Below, one piece after another: positions 43,847-54,146 of a stretch of 64,000 nucleotides of DNA; within the stretch, counting starts at the first letter, position 1; every line of letters starts with the position of its first letter. The stretch spans positions 496,001 to 560,000 of the forward strand of contig NZ_CP051180.1 in NCBI RefSeq assembly GCF_012295575.1, read 5' to 3'. The notes under the pieces were generated by a model. It searched no databases. It was given only the letters and a program-made list of their open reading frames with translations, and had not been told where the DNA came from. Origin of the DNA: Ferrimonas lipolytica (lineage in GTDB: Bacteria > Pseudomonadota > Gammaproteobacteria > Enterobacterales > Shewanellaceae). A program made the translations under genes and the position numbers.

Positions 43847-46354
43847 ATGAAACGATTGATGTTAACGGTGGCCATTGGGTCAGCGCTCGGTCTCAGTGGT
43901 TGTGACGGCGATAGCCAATCTGACTTCCTTGAGGAAGATGGCGTACCAATTGAAGCCTCGGATGGTGCTTCTACTCGAATTCAATTCGACCCGACCAACG
44001 GGTTATTGCCGCTGCCGAATGATCTTCTGTTCTCCGGTACCTTAGACGGCACCCTCGAGATCCCTGGTGAAGAAAGTGGTGACTACCTCGACCCACAGAT
44101 TGCCCTTGGTGCTCTGGATGGTTGGTCAACCAATATGCCAATCAACATTAGCTTGGACCTATTTGGTGGTAAAGAGCTCGACCCCACATCGGCTCAAGCC
44201 GCTGGTGCGGTTCGTTTATTTGAGGTGACGCTAGGTGGTCCGTTATCACCAGACCCAGCAAATTGTGGCGCGTACCCTAGCCTGAGCATCTGTGCTGTGG
44301 GCGACGAACTGGTTAATGGCGAAGACTTTGTCATTAGCGCTACCGGCAGTAGCATTGCCATCGTGCCGATCAAACCGCTTAAGCCGACCTCAGGCTATGC
44401 CTATGTAACCACCGACCTATTAACGGATGTTGAAGGTGAGCCGGTTCTTGGTTCTTCAACTTACGATACGTTGCAGCTCGATATTCAGCTAAGCGAAGCG
44501 CAAGCAGGCCTGAAAGCGTTGCTCGACAACTACAATGACTCACTGGCAGCGGCGCACTCCCTCGACAGCGAAAGTGTTACCTATGCGGGTGTATTCAGCA
44601 CTCAGTCTATCCAAGACTCGGTTTCTACCATTACCCAACTGATGGCTGATGGCCTGCAGGCTACACCAACTCAAGCGGTATCGCCGCTGTTTGCTCCAGC
44701 TTGGACTGTAGCACCGACTTCGGCGGGCTACACGGTAGCACAAGCCCTGCAGTTAACACCGAGTATGGAAACCTCGTACTTATTGGCTGATGCGACTGAT
44801 GTATATACCGCTGAGCTTGCTCTGCCTTACTACCTAACGATTCCGACTGCTACGAACCCTGAAGTAAATAGCCGCTGGACTGCATTAGGCGATAGCCCGT
44901 TAGCAGTATTGCAGCAGATCGATAATGGCATGGTGTTAGAAAACTTTGCCGCTCAGGCGATTGCCCAAGGTATCGATCCAACCATGGTGGAAACCAACCC
45001 AAGTTCGTTGGTGGGTGCCAGCTTTACCTTAGATAACGGTGAGCCAGCGGATGCGCTGCGTCACATTACCCGTTTCAATCCAGTGCCTGATCCATGTGGT
45101 GGCGTCGATCTAATGACCTGTATGAGCGGTGGGCAAAATCGCGTTACTGTTCCAGTACAGATCACTATGCCTAACCCTGCCAAGTTTGCTGCGTTGGGTA
45201 TGACAATAGAAAAACCAGCGACCGGTTGGCCGGTGGCCATGACTCTGCATGGTATCGGTGGCACCAAGGGAACTACCTTGCCGTTGGCTGGCGCCTATAG
45301 CTCAGCCGGTATTGCTACTGCGACCATTGATATGCCGCTGCACGGTGAGCGTGGTTTTGATCTGACTGGCGACGGTAACTATGAGATCACTGCAACCAAC
45401 CCATCCTTTGGTGAGGAGTTTGCAGCAGGTAACGTGTTGCTGTTTGCTAAGCTTGATAGCAGCCTAACTAATCGCGATAACTTCCGTCAGGCAATTGTTG
45501 ACCACTTGGCCCTGCGTCTAAGCCTGTCGGCATTTACGGTTGCTGAAGTAACCGCACAAGTCGGCGCTGGCGCAGCACCTGCTCCAACCTTTGATATGGC
45601 GAAGGTGAGCTTGCAAGGCTTAAGTCTTGGCGGTATTACCGGCACTACTACGACCGCGTACGCCAACAGCTGGCCGGCGGAGTTAGGGGATAACCCATAC
45701 GCGATTACCAATGCATCATTGGTTGCTCCTGCTGGCGGCTTGGCTGGTTCATTCGTTGGGTCCGCTTCATTTGGTCCTGTCTTGTACGCCACCTTGGTTG
45801 CTGAGTTAGCGCCAGAGTGTATCGATCCTGCAACCGGTGGTGTGGCAGATAGCCCAGCTTGTGATGCGGTTGTCGACCAAATTACTGCGGAAGTTATTCC
45901 ACCGTTTGGTTTTGCCTCACAAACCGCAATTGATGCCATGGATCCTCTTAACCACGCCGAGATGCTGGCTGCGACCGGTACTCCAATCCACCTGATTGAA
46001 GTGGTTGGCGACGATATGCAACCAGGAGACTTAGTATTGCCTAATACCGTGGCTGGCTTCCCTCTGTCTGGTACTGAGCCACTAATTGCTACCATGGGCC
46101 TAGATGCAGTTACAGCGACCACGATGAGTGCTGATGGCGTTAGTGGTGCGGTGCGCTTTACCAAAGGCCACCACAGCTCTGTAGCAAGCCCATTTGTACC
46201 AGCCGAACTTGAGGGAGCTCTGAGCCCTGAAGATGCTGCTGCGGCGACGGCAGAGATGCAAACCCAGATCGTTAGCCATGCAGCCAGCCAAGGTGCTGCT
46301 TTGCAAGTGACTAACGGTTGTGTGGTTTTAGGTGGCGAATGCGCTGCTGAGTAA
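43847..46354 (+). CDS. VolA/Pla-1/Cef-family surface-exposed lipase, lipoprotein
   Basis: 835 residues. Signal ends in a lipobox: MKRLMLTVAIGSALGLSGC with acylated Cys near residue 19, then an acidic DGDSQSDFLEED stretch that can favour surface exposure. An N-terminal family domain (about 45-250, FDPTNGLLPLPNDLLF) precedes the alpha/beta hydrolase core; the nucleophile elbow is GLSLGG in LQGLSLGGITG, and the oxyanion region has MTLHGIGGTKG. VolA of Vibrio cholerae cleaves lysophosphatidylcholine for lipid scavenging; this role is inferred. ATG has GGGGAGAAACA upstream. Confidence 0.88.
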   Translation: MKRLMLTVAIGSALGLSGCDGDSQSDFLEEDGVPIEASDGASTRIQFDPTNGLLPLPNDLLFSGTLDGTLEIPGEESGDYLDPQIALGALDGWSTNMPINISLDLFGGKELDPTSAQAAGAVRLFEVTLGGPLSPDPANCGAYPSLSICAVGDELVNGEDFVISATGSSIAIVPIKPLKPTSGYAYVTTDLLTDVEGEPVLGSSTYDTLQLDIQLSEAQAGLKALLDNYNDSLAAAHSLDSESVTYAGVFSTQSIQDSVSTITQLMADGLQATPTQAVSPLFAPAWTVAPTSAGYTVAQALQLTPSMETSYLLADATDVYTAELALPYYLTIPTATNPEVNSRWTALGDSPLAVLQQIDNGMVLENFAAQAIAQGIDPTMVETNPSSLVGASFTLDNGEPADALRHITRFNPVPDPCGGVDLMTCMSGGQNRVTVPVQITMPNPAKFAALGMTIEKPATGWPVAMTLHGIGGTKGTTLPLAGAYSSAGIATATIDMPLHGERGFDLTGDGNYEITATNPSFGEEFAAGNVLLFAKLDSSLTNRDNFRQAIVDHLALRLSLSAFTVAEVTAQVGAGAAPAPTFDMAKVSLQGLSLGGITGTTTTAYANSWPAELGDNPYAITNASLVAPAGGLAGSFVGSASFGPVLYATLVAELAPECIDPATGGVADSPACDAVVDQITAEVIPPFGFASQTAIDAMDPLNHAEMLAATGTPIHLIEVVGDDMQPGDLVLPNTVAGFPLSGTEPLIATMGLDAVTATTMSADGVSGAVRFTKGHHSSVASPFVPAELEGALSPEDAAAATAEMQTQIVSHAASQGAALQVTNGCVVLGGECAAE

Positions 46355-46386
46355 CCAATTCAGTCGCAAACCGTTACCTTTGATTG

Positions 46387-46412
46387 AAGCCCGGCGTTTG
46401 CCGGGCTTTTTT
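46387..46412 (+). terminator. Terminator of the VolA-like lipase gene
   Basis: Stem AAGCCCGGC/GCCGGGCTT with a 4-nt loop, followed by T6. Confidence 0.9.
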
Positions 46413-46451
46413 GATCCTATACACTACGTCTGAATTCACTTTTGGGAGAAT

Positions 46452-47474
46452 ATGTTGGAATTCCTATTTGAGTACGGCTTGTTTTTAGCCAAGGCCGTCA
46501 CTTTTGTGGTGGCTATTGCAGCCATTATTATTGTTGCCGCCGCCAGTAGTAAGAACGTTAAGAGTGGTAAGGGTAGTCTGCATATCCATGACCTTAGCGA
46601 TACCTTGGAGCATTATGAAGATCAGCTACAGCATCAATTGCTCAGTGATGATCAACTTAAAGCCAGAAGCAAAGCTGCTAAAGCGGAAGCCAAGACCAAG
46701 GCCAAGCAAGAAAAAGACAAAGAGCGCGATGGCCGTTTGTTTGTTATCGACTTTAAAGCGGGCATTGATGCGGCGGAAGTGAGCAACTTACGTGAAGAGA
46801 TCAGTGCACTGTTGACGGTTGCAGAAGCAAAAGATGAGTTGTTGGTTCGGGTTGAAAGTGGCGGAGGCATGGTCCACGCATATGGTTTGGCTGCCAGTCA
46901 GTTGGACCGAGTGCGCCAAGCTGAGATCCCGATGACGATTGCGGTTGATAAAGTCGCGGCCAGTGGTGGTTACATGATGGCTTGTGTTGCTAATAAGGTC
47001 ATTGCAGCCCCATTTGCGATTGTTGGCTCTATCGGTGTGATTGCACAGCTCCCTAACTTCAATAAAGTATTGAAGAAGAATGACATCGACTTTGAGATGC
47101 ATACTGCCGGTGAGTTCAAGCGCACCATCACTATGTTTGGTGAGAATAGCGATGAAGCCCGCGCCAAATTTAAAGAGGAGCTGGAGCAAACCCACGGTTT
47201 GTTTAAACAGTTTGTCAGTAAATATCGCCCGGAGATGGAGATCAGTAAGGTGGCCACTGGTGAACACTGGTTTGGTCAGCAGGCTTTAGAGCTAGGCCTT
47301 ATTGATGCGATTCAAACCTCTGACGATTACCTGATGCAGAGCGATAAGCAGATCCTGCAGCTGCAGTACAAGGTTAAGCAAAACATCGCCCAGCGCTTTG
47401 GTAAAGGCGCAGAGAGTGTAATTGAGCGCGGCATGATCAAGCTGGCGGAGTTGGGGCAGTTAGGTTCACGTTAA
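46452..47474 (+). CDS. sohB: Inner-membrane protease SohB
   Basis: 340-residue S49 (signal-peptide-peptidase A type) protease. One N-terminal TM helix (about 10-33), a basic linker rich in Lys-Ala (72-98), then the protease domain with RVESGGGMVHAYG, the catalytic Ser in DKVAASGGYMMACVAN (core VAASGGYMMA) and the general-base Lys in AGEFKRTITMFG. The gene order yciK, sohB, topA recalls enterics. The stop codon TAA is part of the 8-bp target duplication of the repeat inserted behind it. Confidence 0.94.
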   Translation: MLEFLFEYGLFLAKAVTFVVAIAAIIIVAAASSKNVKSGKGSLHIHDLSDTLEHYEDQLQHQLLSDDQLKARSKAAKAEAKTKAKQEKDKERDGRLFVIDFKAGIDAAEVSNLREEISALLTVAEAKDELLVRVESGGGMVHAYGLAASQLDRVRQAEIPMTIAVDKVAASGGYMMACVANKVIAAPFAIVGSIGVIAQLPNFNKVLKKNDIDFEMHTAGEFKRTITMFGENSDEARAKFKEELEQTHGLFKQFVSKYRPEMEISKVATGEHWFGQQALELGLIDAIQTSDDYLMQSDKQILQLQYKVKQNIAQRFGKGAESVIERGMIKLAELGQLGSR

Positions 47475-47479
47475 TATTG

Positions 47480-47779
47480 GGCTGTTTACCAATTAAGTGT
47501 TGTTCTTTCTAATACAGTTAAAGCACCGGCTAGGCGAGGCCCGAGACAAAGGGTTAAGCACTGCCGTCGTTGAGCTTTTGCCGTATTGGAGCAGTCCAGC
47601 AAAGCGTTTTGGAGTGCGACCTAAGGCAAAGGGGGGGGATTCCAAAGGGGGCGAAGCTCCCCCCCCCCTAATGCATACGAGAATGTGCCGTCGCCACCGC
47701 GACATAGTCCTCTAAAAGCACCGCAATCGGTGAAGCCGAAGGCTTAAGATAAACTTCAACAGCTAACTACCACACAGCC
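47480..47779 (+). repeat. GGCTGTGT terminal-inverted-repeat element, copy F (300 bp, full length)
   Basis: Left end GGCTGTTTACCAATTAAG and right end TAACTACCACACAGCC. Flanked by a perfect 8-bp duplication TAATATTG (47472-47479, 47780-47787) that begins with the sohB stop codon. The interior has a long GC hairpin GGGGGGGATTCC...GGGGGCGAAGCTCCCCCCCCC. Frames within it have no credible coding features. Confidence 0.93.
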
Positions 47780-47837
47780 TAATATTGCTAGCATTCGCAT
47801 ATCGTTAGCGCCTCGCTCTAGCTAAGGCAGCATTGCT

Positions 47838-47880
47838 AAAACAAAAGAGGCCAAGCAGTTATCTGCTTGGCCTCTTTTTT
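47838..47880 (-). terminator. Terminator of the symporter gene
   Basis: 16-bp stem AAAAGAGGCCAAGCAG/CTGCTTGGCCTCTTTT with a 4-nt loop; T-rich on both sides, so it may act on both strands. Confidence 0.9.
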
Positions 47881-47895
47881 ATCTCAACTAATCGT

Positions 47896-49182
47896 TTAGC
47901 TGATTACTTTTTCAAGTGCATCAGGGTCTTTAAACGTTTCTTTGTTCAAGTCCTTTTCGCTGTTAGCAACGATAAGGGATACCGCGGTATCACCGGTAAC
48001 GTTTACTGCGGTACGTACCATATCAAGCAGACGGTCAACACCTAGAATCAAGGCAATACCTTCAACTGGCAGGTTCACCTGTTGCAGTACCATGGCCAAC
48101 ATAATTAGACCAACACCAGGAACACCAGCGGTACCGATAGACGCTAAGGTTGCAGTCAGAATTACCATCAACATATCCATTGCGCTTAAATCAACGCTGA
48201 ATACCTGGGCGATAAATACCGTAGCAACACCTTGCATGATGGCGGTGCCATCCATGTTTACGGTTGCACCCAAAGGTAAGGTAAACGAGCTTACGCGGTT
48301 ACCAATACCTAAGTTGTCTTTGGCGTTTTCCATGGTTACCGGAAGGGTCGCTGCAGAGCTGGCGGTTGAGAACGCAAACATCTGTACGTTGCCCATCTTC
48401 TTTAAGAAGGTGATTGGGTTGAGGCCACTTAGTGTGGTCAACAACATTGGGTAAACAACCAGTGCATGTACGAACAGTACGCCCAACACCAAGAAGAAGT
48501 ACTTAATTACCGAACCGAATGCTGCCAAGTCTAAGGTCAGTGCCATTTTGGCAATCAAACCGAATACACCGTATGGAGCAAACCACATAACCACGTTAAC
48601 TAGGTTCATCATCACGTTGTCCATTTCAGTGAAGAAACGACGAACGGTGGATGCTTTGTCACCCAGTTGTGCGATGCAGTAACCAAACAGGATTGAGAAC
48701 ACGATGATCTGCAGCATGTTGCCTTCGCTCATAGCCGCCATTGGGTTACGAGGGATAAGGCCAATAACTACATCGGCAAGACTTGGTGCGGTTTTGGCTT
48801 CGAAGCCAGCCGCTGCCGCTTGCATGATCGGGTCACCTGGTTGGAACAGGGTTGCGGCACCTAAAGCCAATGAGATGGCAATGGCGGTTGTCAGTAAGTA
48901 CAACGCCAAGGTTTTACCACCGATGCGGCCCAAGGTTGATGGATCGGCCAAGCTGGCAGTACCACACACCAGTGACACAAAGACCAATGGCACAACCAGC
49001 ATGCGCAGCGCGGATACAAATAATCCGCCGATGACATCAAAGATGCCGTGAGTGAAATACTCGCTGACCCATTGCGCTTCACCTGCAGTGAATCGGAGTA
49101 CAAAACCAAGCAACGCACCCAGACACATGCCGAGTAGAATCTTGGTTGTTAACCCTAACTTTCCTGGATTAATATTCGTCAT
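47896..49182 (-). CDS. Dicarboxylate/amino acid:cation symporter (DAACS family)
   Basis: 428 residues, eight TM helices and two re-entrant loops. Family marks: the serine-rich loop FSTASSAATLPVT (about 268-280) and the TM7 motif GATVNMDGTAIMQG. It resembles GltP/GltT-type glutamate-aspartate or C4-dicarboxylate carriers; the substrate cannot be fixed. It is a single gene with its own terminator and a long upstream region. Confidence 0.9.
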   Translation of the reverse strand: MTNINPGKLGLTTKILLGMCLGALLGFVLRFTAGEAQWVSEYFTHGIFDVIGGLFVSALRMLVVPLVFVSLVCGTASLADPSTLGRIGGKTLALYLLTTAIAISLALGAATLFQPGDPIMQAAAAGFEAKTAPSLADVVIGLIPRNPMAAMSEGNMLQIIVFSILFGYCIAQLGDKASTVRRFFTEMDNVMMNLVNVVMWFAPYGVFGLIAKMALTLDLAAFGSVIKYFFLVLGVLFVHALVVYPMLLTTLSGLNPITFLKKMGNVQMFAFSTASSAATLPVTMENAKDNLGIGNRVSSFTLPLGATVNMDGTAIMQGVATVFIAQVFSVDLSAMDMLMVILTATLASIGTAGVPGVGLIMLAMVLQQVNLPVEGIALILGVDRLLDMVRTAVNVTGDTAVSLIVANSEKDLNKETFKDPDALEKVIS

Positions 49183-49716
49183 TCAACTTCCTTCGTAGTC
49201 ATTATCTTTTTTTTAGTGCGGTAAGCCTAGCAAGAACGCTGCCCAACAAAAAAGGGGGTAAACGTATAATCTTCGAGTTAATCTTTGCGTTTTTGTTGCG
49301 GTTACTGCTGGCTTGCTGCGACTGCTGGTTCATTTTGTTTTGATTTGCCATTGATTTTGTCTTGCTCGCTTTGGTGTTTTGTTATTTTTAACTGGCGAGA
49401 CCGATTACCTAAAACGGAAAAATGCGTCAAATTTTTGCGATTAGCGACCGATTTTTGACAGTGAAATTGTCCCCATCCCACGCTCTGAAAATATCAATTT
49501 TTAGCTTAGTCAGCGCAGCTCAAAAAACGTGGTTAATTACTGGCAAATGTTTGCCTGAAAATTATACGTGACGCTCATTTTGTAATTAATTACTTTAATT
49601 TGATTTGTTTTTGGGGGTTGATGTTGGCAAGCGGGCGAGTTAGCGAGCGATGTACTATTCAGCTGTTGTTGAAGTTTTCGTCTCCACCGCCGTTAACGAC
49701 AGCAGAGACGACGAGG
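49183..49716. other. Intergenic region between the symporter and astB
   Basis: About 530 bp, A/T-rich, with no credible gene. It contains the palindrome GGCAAATGTTTGCC (49542-49555), similar to LacI/PurR-type operators, and probably the symporter promoter. Confidence 0.45.
49542..49555. promoter_or_regulatory. LacI/PurR-type operator-like palindrome
   Basis: GGCAAATGTTTGCC, a 6-2-6 inverted repeat about 360 bp upstream of the symporter start. It resembles the GCAAACGTTTGC core of PurR sites but lacks the central CG. The far distance weakens the case. Confidence 0.3.
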
Positions 49717-51051
49717 TTAGCGTTGGAAAGGGTAGATTGAGCCAAGTCCCAATAATTGGGTTAATTCGTCGAGAGCGGTTTGGCTTTGATCGAGCAAGGC
49801 AACGTCGCGCAGATCATTAAAACTCAGTTGATCACGGTAGTGGCGTTCAACCCAACCGCTTAGCTGGCGGTGTTTATTTTGATTGATTAAACAGTCAGGG
49901 TTTACCGCTGCTAACTCTTGGGCTGATAAATTCACACGCAAGCGCAAACACGCCGGTCCACCACCGTTTTGCATACTTTGTTTTACGTCGTAAAAGTGGA
50001 CATGATTAATTGGTTGGTTCCGCTGTGGTAGTTCAGCAAGGAAAGCGGCGACCTGCGGCTGCTGTTGGCATTCGGTTGGCGCAATCAATGCCATTTCACC
50101 GTTAGGCAGGGTAAGGATCTGGGTATTAAAGAGGTAACTCTTCACCGCTTGTTCAATGCTCACCTCGTCAGTTTTTACTTCTACTATATATAGAGGACTG
50201 TTGCCGAACTTTGCTTTTATCTGTTCCAGCGCATTTGGCTGATCTAAAAAGGCCTGTTGGTGGCAAAGCAACAGGTTGTGATTGCCGACGGCAATCACGT
50301 CGTTATGGAACACGCCCTGATCGATCACCTCTGGGTTTTGCTGGATAAATATCGTGTTCTCTGGGTTTAATTGATGTGAGCGTGCGATGGCTTGGCTGGC
50401 TTCTAGGGTTTGTCGAGCAGGAAAGCGCTGCGGCTGTGGTTTAGTTTGATCGTATGCTGATTTGCCATACACAAACAGTTGCAGCCCTTGTTCGCCATAG
50501 CTTGAACACAAGCGGGTGTGGTTTGCTGCACCTTCATCACCTAAGGCATCGTGACTTGGTAAAGCACGGTGGTGAGTAAAGTGACTGTCGTCGTTGAACA
50601 CTGCCGCTAAAGTTCGGCCAGTCTGCTCATGCTCAATGGCCCGATGTAGCTTATTTACTAAGTTAGCCGGGGTGAAGTGCACTTTACCATCTTGGCTGTC
50701 TGCACTGGGGGAGACAGTCGCCGCGTTAGCGCTCCACATGCTACTGGCAGAGTAACAAGCAGTAAGCAGGTGTGGTGCTTGGGTGAAGGCTTTTTCGATT
50801 ACTTGAGCGTTGCTGCCGCTAAACCCAAGTTGGCGGAGCGTGGTGATGTCTGGACGTGATTGCGGTGCTAGCACACCTTGCACCATTCCCAGATTATGCA
50901 GGGCGAGCATTTTATCTAATCCCTGCAGTGCGGCGGCTTTGGGGTTTGAACTGGCCTTGGCGTGATTTTGGGAGGCTAGGTTGCCAACCGACAGGCCCGC
51001 GTAGTTATGAGTAGGGCCAACTAAACCGTCAAAGTTTGCTTCTAAGTGCAT
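49717..51051 (-). CDS. astB: N-succinylarginine dihydrolase
   Basis: 444 residues; second step of the arginine succinyltransferase (AST) catabolic pathway, releasing ammonia and CO2. N-terminal [18 protein letters not shown] (core [11 protein letters not shown]), central [28 protein letters not shown], and the catalytic Cys in [14 protein letters not shown] are all present. No other ast gene lies in the window, so the pathway is dispersed. ATG at 51051; upstream spacing to topA 329 bp. Confidence 0.93.
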   Translation of the reverse strand: MHLEANFDGLVGPTHNYAGLSVGNLASQNHAKASSNPKAAALQGLDKMLALHNLGMVQGVLAPQSRPDITTLRQLGFSGSNAQVIEKAFTQAPHLLTACYSASSMWSANAATVSPSADSQDGKVHFTPANLVNKLHRAIEHEQTGRTLAAVFNDDSHFTHHRALPSHDALGDEGAANHTRLCSSYGEQGLQLFVYGKSAYDQTKPQPQRFPARQTLEASQAIARSHQLNPENTIFIQQNPEVIDQGVFHNDVIAVGNHNLLLCHQQAFLDQPNALEQIKAKFGNSPLYIVEVKTDEVSIEQAVKSYLFNTQILTLPNGEMALIAPTECQQQPQVAAFLAELPQRNQPINHVHFYDVKQSMQNGGGPACLRLRVNLSAQELAAVNPDCLINQNKHRQLSGWVERHYRDQLSFNDLRDVALLDQSQTALDELTQLLGLGSIYPFQR

Positions 51052-51380
51052 TCAGTCACTCCTGTGGACATGAATTGGAGGGCAATTTTATCTATTTGTC
51101 CCTAAATTTGAATGAGCTCAGTATACGGCCTGATTTTGCGCACTCAAGCGTGGTAATTTGTGTGTCACAGCAATAAATGCATAACTATTACTTGCAACTC
51201 GGCCTCTGATGCATTAGTAGTTTCAGCAATTGCGTATTCAGTCGCTAAATTAAAATGGGTTGACCAAAAATCAGCTAAGTGATTGGTTCATTGAACGACA
51301 GAGCTTGAAAGTCGTCCTCAGTATCTCTATATATGGAGCCAATTCCTCCCCAACGCGTTTAATAAGGTTCAAACCACCCC
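51052..51380. other. Intergenic region between divergent astB and topA
   Basis: About 330 bp. It must hold the promoters of both genes; I can see no gene and no clear operator. Confidence 0.4.
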
Positions 51381-54038
51381 ATGGGAAAATCTTTGGTAAT
51401 TGTGGAGTCGCCAGCTAAGGCGAAGACCATTAACAAATATCTCGGCAAAGATTTTGTCGTTAAATCTTCCGTGGGTCATATTCGTGACTTGCCGACTTCG
51501 GCGAGTCAATCAACTTCCCGCGCTGCTCCGGCAAAAACCGCGGCTGAAGTTCGAAAGATGGCCCCTGAAGAGAAAGCCAAGTATAAAGCCAAGCGCGACT
51601 ATCAGGCTTTGATCACCCGTATGGGGATTAACCCGAAAAGCGATTGGGATGCTAACTACCAGATCTTGCCAGGCAAAGAGAAGGTCGTTAAAGAGTTGCA
51701 AACCTTGGCTGAAAAAGCCGATACCATCTATCTCGCAACGGATTTGGACCGCGAAGGGGAAGCCATCGCGTGGCACTTGCAAGAAGTGATTGGTGGTGAG
51801 CCAGAGCGCTACCGTCGAGTGGTGTTTAACGAAATCACCAAAACCGCGATTCAAGAAGCGTTTGCTGAGCCACTGCATCTAAATATCGATCGTGTAAATG
51901 CTCAGCAGACCCGACGTTTCCTCGACCGAGTGGTTGGCTTTACCGTATCGCCGCTGCTTTGGAAGAAACTAGCCCGTGGTTTGTCTGCTGGTCGAGTGCA
52001 ATCGGTTGCGGTTCGCCTAGTGGTTGAACGTGAGCGTGAGATCCGTGCCTTTGTACCGGAAGAGTTCTGGGATATTCACGCAGATTTGAACGCTACGACC
52101 GCGGCATTGCGAATGGAAGTGACTAACTTCCAAGGCAAAACGCTGAAGCTGACCAATAAAGAACAAACCGATGTTGTGCTCAAGGCACTGCAGGGGGCGC
52201 CGTTTAGTATCACTAAACGTGAAGATAAGCCTACTTCAAGTAAACCTTCAGCCCCTTACATCACTTCCACCTTGCAACAAGCCGCAAGCACACGTTTGGG
52301 CTTTGGGGTGAAGAAAACCATGACCTTGGCTCAGCGTTTGTATGAAGCCGGTCACATCACCTATATGCGTACCGACTCCACCAATCTGAGTAAAGAGGCA
52401 GTAGAGACGCTACGAGGCTTTATCGGCGAAGAGTATGGCAGCAACTATCTGCCAGAAACCCCGCTACGTTACGGCTCGAAAGAGGGCGCTCAAGAGGCGC
52501 ACGAAGCTATCCGTCCATCCGATGTGAACGTAAAGGCTTCCACCTTGTCGAGCATGGAGCGCGATGCGCAACGTTTGTATGAGCTGATTTGGCGTCAATT
52601 TGTCGCTTGTCAGATGGTACCGGCGAAGTACGATGCCACCACCATCACTGCGACCGCTGGTGATTACGATCTAAAAGCCAAAGGCCGCATCATGGTGTTT
52701 GACGGTTGGACTCGTGCTCAGCCGCCGGTTGGCCGTAAAGGCGAAGAAGATAAGACTCTGCCAGCAGTTAAAGTGGGTGATAGCCTTGAACTGAAGCAGC
52801 TGGATCCGAAGCAGCACTTCACCAAACCGGTTGCTCGTTTCAACGAAGCGTCGTTGGTAAAAGAGCTTGAGAAACGGGGTATTGGCCGTCCTTCAACCTA
52901 CGCTGCCATTATCGGCACCATTCAGGATCGTGGTTACGTCCGGGTAGAGAACCGTCGTTTCTTCACTGAGAAGATGGGTGAGATCGTCACCGATCGTTTG
53001 GTTGAAAACTTCGACGAGTTGATGAGCTACGATTTCACTGCTGGTATGGAAGCGACGCTGGATAAGATTGCTCAAGGCACATTAAGCTGGAAAGGTGTGC
53101 TAGACGAGTTCTATGAAGACCTTACCGGTAACATCACCAAAGCGGAGCTGGACGAACTGGAAGGCGGCATGCGTCCAAACCAGATGGTTGAGACCGACAT
53201 CCCTTGTCCTACCTGCGAACGGCCGATGGGCATTCGTACCGCCACCACTGGGGTGTTCTTAGGTTGTAGTGGTTACTCGTTGCCACCAAAGGAACGCTGT
53301 AAGACCACCATCAACCTAACCGCTGGTGATGAAGCTGAAGCCGTTACCGATGATCAAGAAGCGAAAGCGTTGATCACCATGCGTCGTTGTGGCAAATGTG
53401 GCAGCACCATGGATAGCTACTTGGTTGACGAAACTCGCAAGCTGTATGTTTGTGGTAACAACCCAAGCTGTGATGGTTACGAGGTAGAGCAGGGTACCTT
53501 CAAGATTAAGGGCTATGACGGTCCGCTAATTGAGTGCGACCGCTGTGGTTCCGATATGGAGCTGAAAGACGGTCGCTTTGGTAAGTACTTTGCCTGTACT
53601 GATACCAATGGTGCTGATTGTAAAAACACTCGTAAGTTGCTGAAAAGCGGTGAAGTAGCACCTCCGAAGGAAGATCCGGTACCGCTGCCTGAATTGCCAT
53701 GTGAGAAATCCGACGCGCACTTTATTTTACGCGACGGTGCTGCGGGTCTGTTTATGGCTGCAAGCACCTTCCCAAAAAGCCGTGAAACCCGTGCCCCTAA
53801 AGTGGCAGAGCTGAAGCGTTTCCGTGATCGCATCTCGTCTAAGTTCTACTATCTGGCCGATGCGCCGGAGAAGGATGAAGATGGCAACCTTTACCAAGTA
53901 AAGTTTAGCCGTAAGACTAAAGAGCAATACGTTGCGACTGAGGTTGACGGTAAGGCTACGGGTTGGATAGCGAAGTTCGACGGTAAGCAGTGGCTCGAAG
54001 AGCAAACCAAGAAGAGCAAGGTTAAAGCGAAGAAATAA
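51381..54038 (+). CDS. topA: DNA topoisomerase I
   Basis: 885-residue type IA topoisomerase that relaxes negative supercoils. Toprim domain (about 1-150, [22 protein letters not shown], core [12 protein letters not shown], and [14 protein letters not shown]). The catalytic Tyr lies in [31 protein letters not shown] follows. Three or four C-terminal zinc ribbons start at [18 protein letters not shown] and CDRCGSDME. The C-terminal tail is basic (KKSKVKAKK). Length matches E. coli TopA (865). Confidence 0.97.
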   Translation: MGKSLVIVESPAKAKTINKYLGKDFVVKSSVGHIRDLPTSASQSTSRAAPAKTAAEVRKMAPEEKAKYKAKRDYQALITRMGINPKSDWDANYQILPGKEKVVKELQTLAEKADTIYLATDLDREGEAIAWHLQEVIGGEPERYRRVVFNEITKTAIQEAFAEPLHLNIDRVNAQQTRRFLDRVVGFTVSPLLWKKLARGLSAGRVQSVAVRLVVEREREIRAFVPEEFWDIHADLNATTAALRMEVTNFQGKTLKLTNKEQTDVVLKALQGAPFSITKREDKPTSSKPSAPYITSTLQQAASTRLGFGVKKTMTLAQRLYEAGHITYMRTDSTNLSKEAVETLRGFIGEEYGSNYLPETPLRYGSKEGAQEAHEAIRPSDVNVKASTLSSMERDAQRLYELIWRQFVACQMVPAKYDATTITATAGDYDLKAKGRIMVFDGWTRAQPPVGRKGEEDKTLPAVKVGDSLELKQLDPKQHFTKPVARFNEASLVKELEKRGIGRPSTYAAIIGTIQDRGYVRVENRRFFTEKMGEIVTDRLVENFDELMSYDFTAGMEATLDKIAQGTLSWKGVLDEFYEDLTGNITKAELDELEGGMRPNQMVETDIPCPTCERPMGIRTATTGVFLGCSGYSLPPKERCKTTINLTAGDEAEAVTDDQEAKALITMRRCGKCGSTMDSYLVDETRKLYVCGNNPSCDGYEVEQGTFKIKGYDGPLIECDRCGSDMELKDGRFGKYFACTDTNGADCKNTRKLLKSGEVAPPKEDPVPLPELPCEKSDAHFILRDGAAGLFMAASTFPKSRETRAPKVAELKRFRDRISSKFYYLADAPEKDEDGNLYQVKFSRKTKEQYVATEVDGKATGWIAKFDGKQWLEEQTKKSKVKAKK

Positions 54039-54070
54039 GCTGAGCGTGTTGCAACATTAGCTCTGATTAA

Positions 54071-54096
54071 ACAGCCCGCATCTGCGGGCTGTTTTT
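54071..54096 (+). terminator. Terminator of topA
   Basis: Stem ACAGCCCGCA/TGCGGGCTGT with a 2-nt loop, followed by TTTTTG. Confidence 0.9.
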
Positions 54097-54146
54097 GTTT
54101 GGGGGCTACAGCCCAGATTAATGTGCTGTAACACGTTATTTTTGAT

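Noticed and set aside
49542-49555. PurR site controlling the symporter
   Set aside because: It lacks the central CG and lies about 360 bp from the start, so I keep it only as a low-confidence palindrome.
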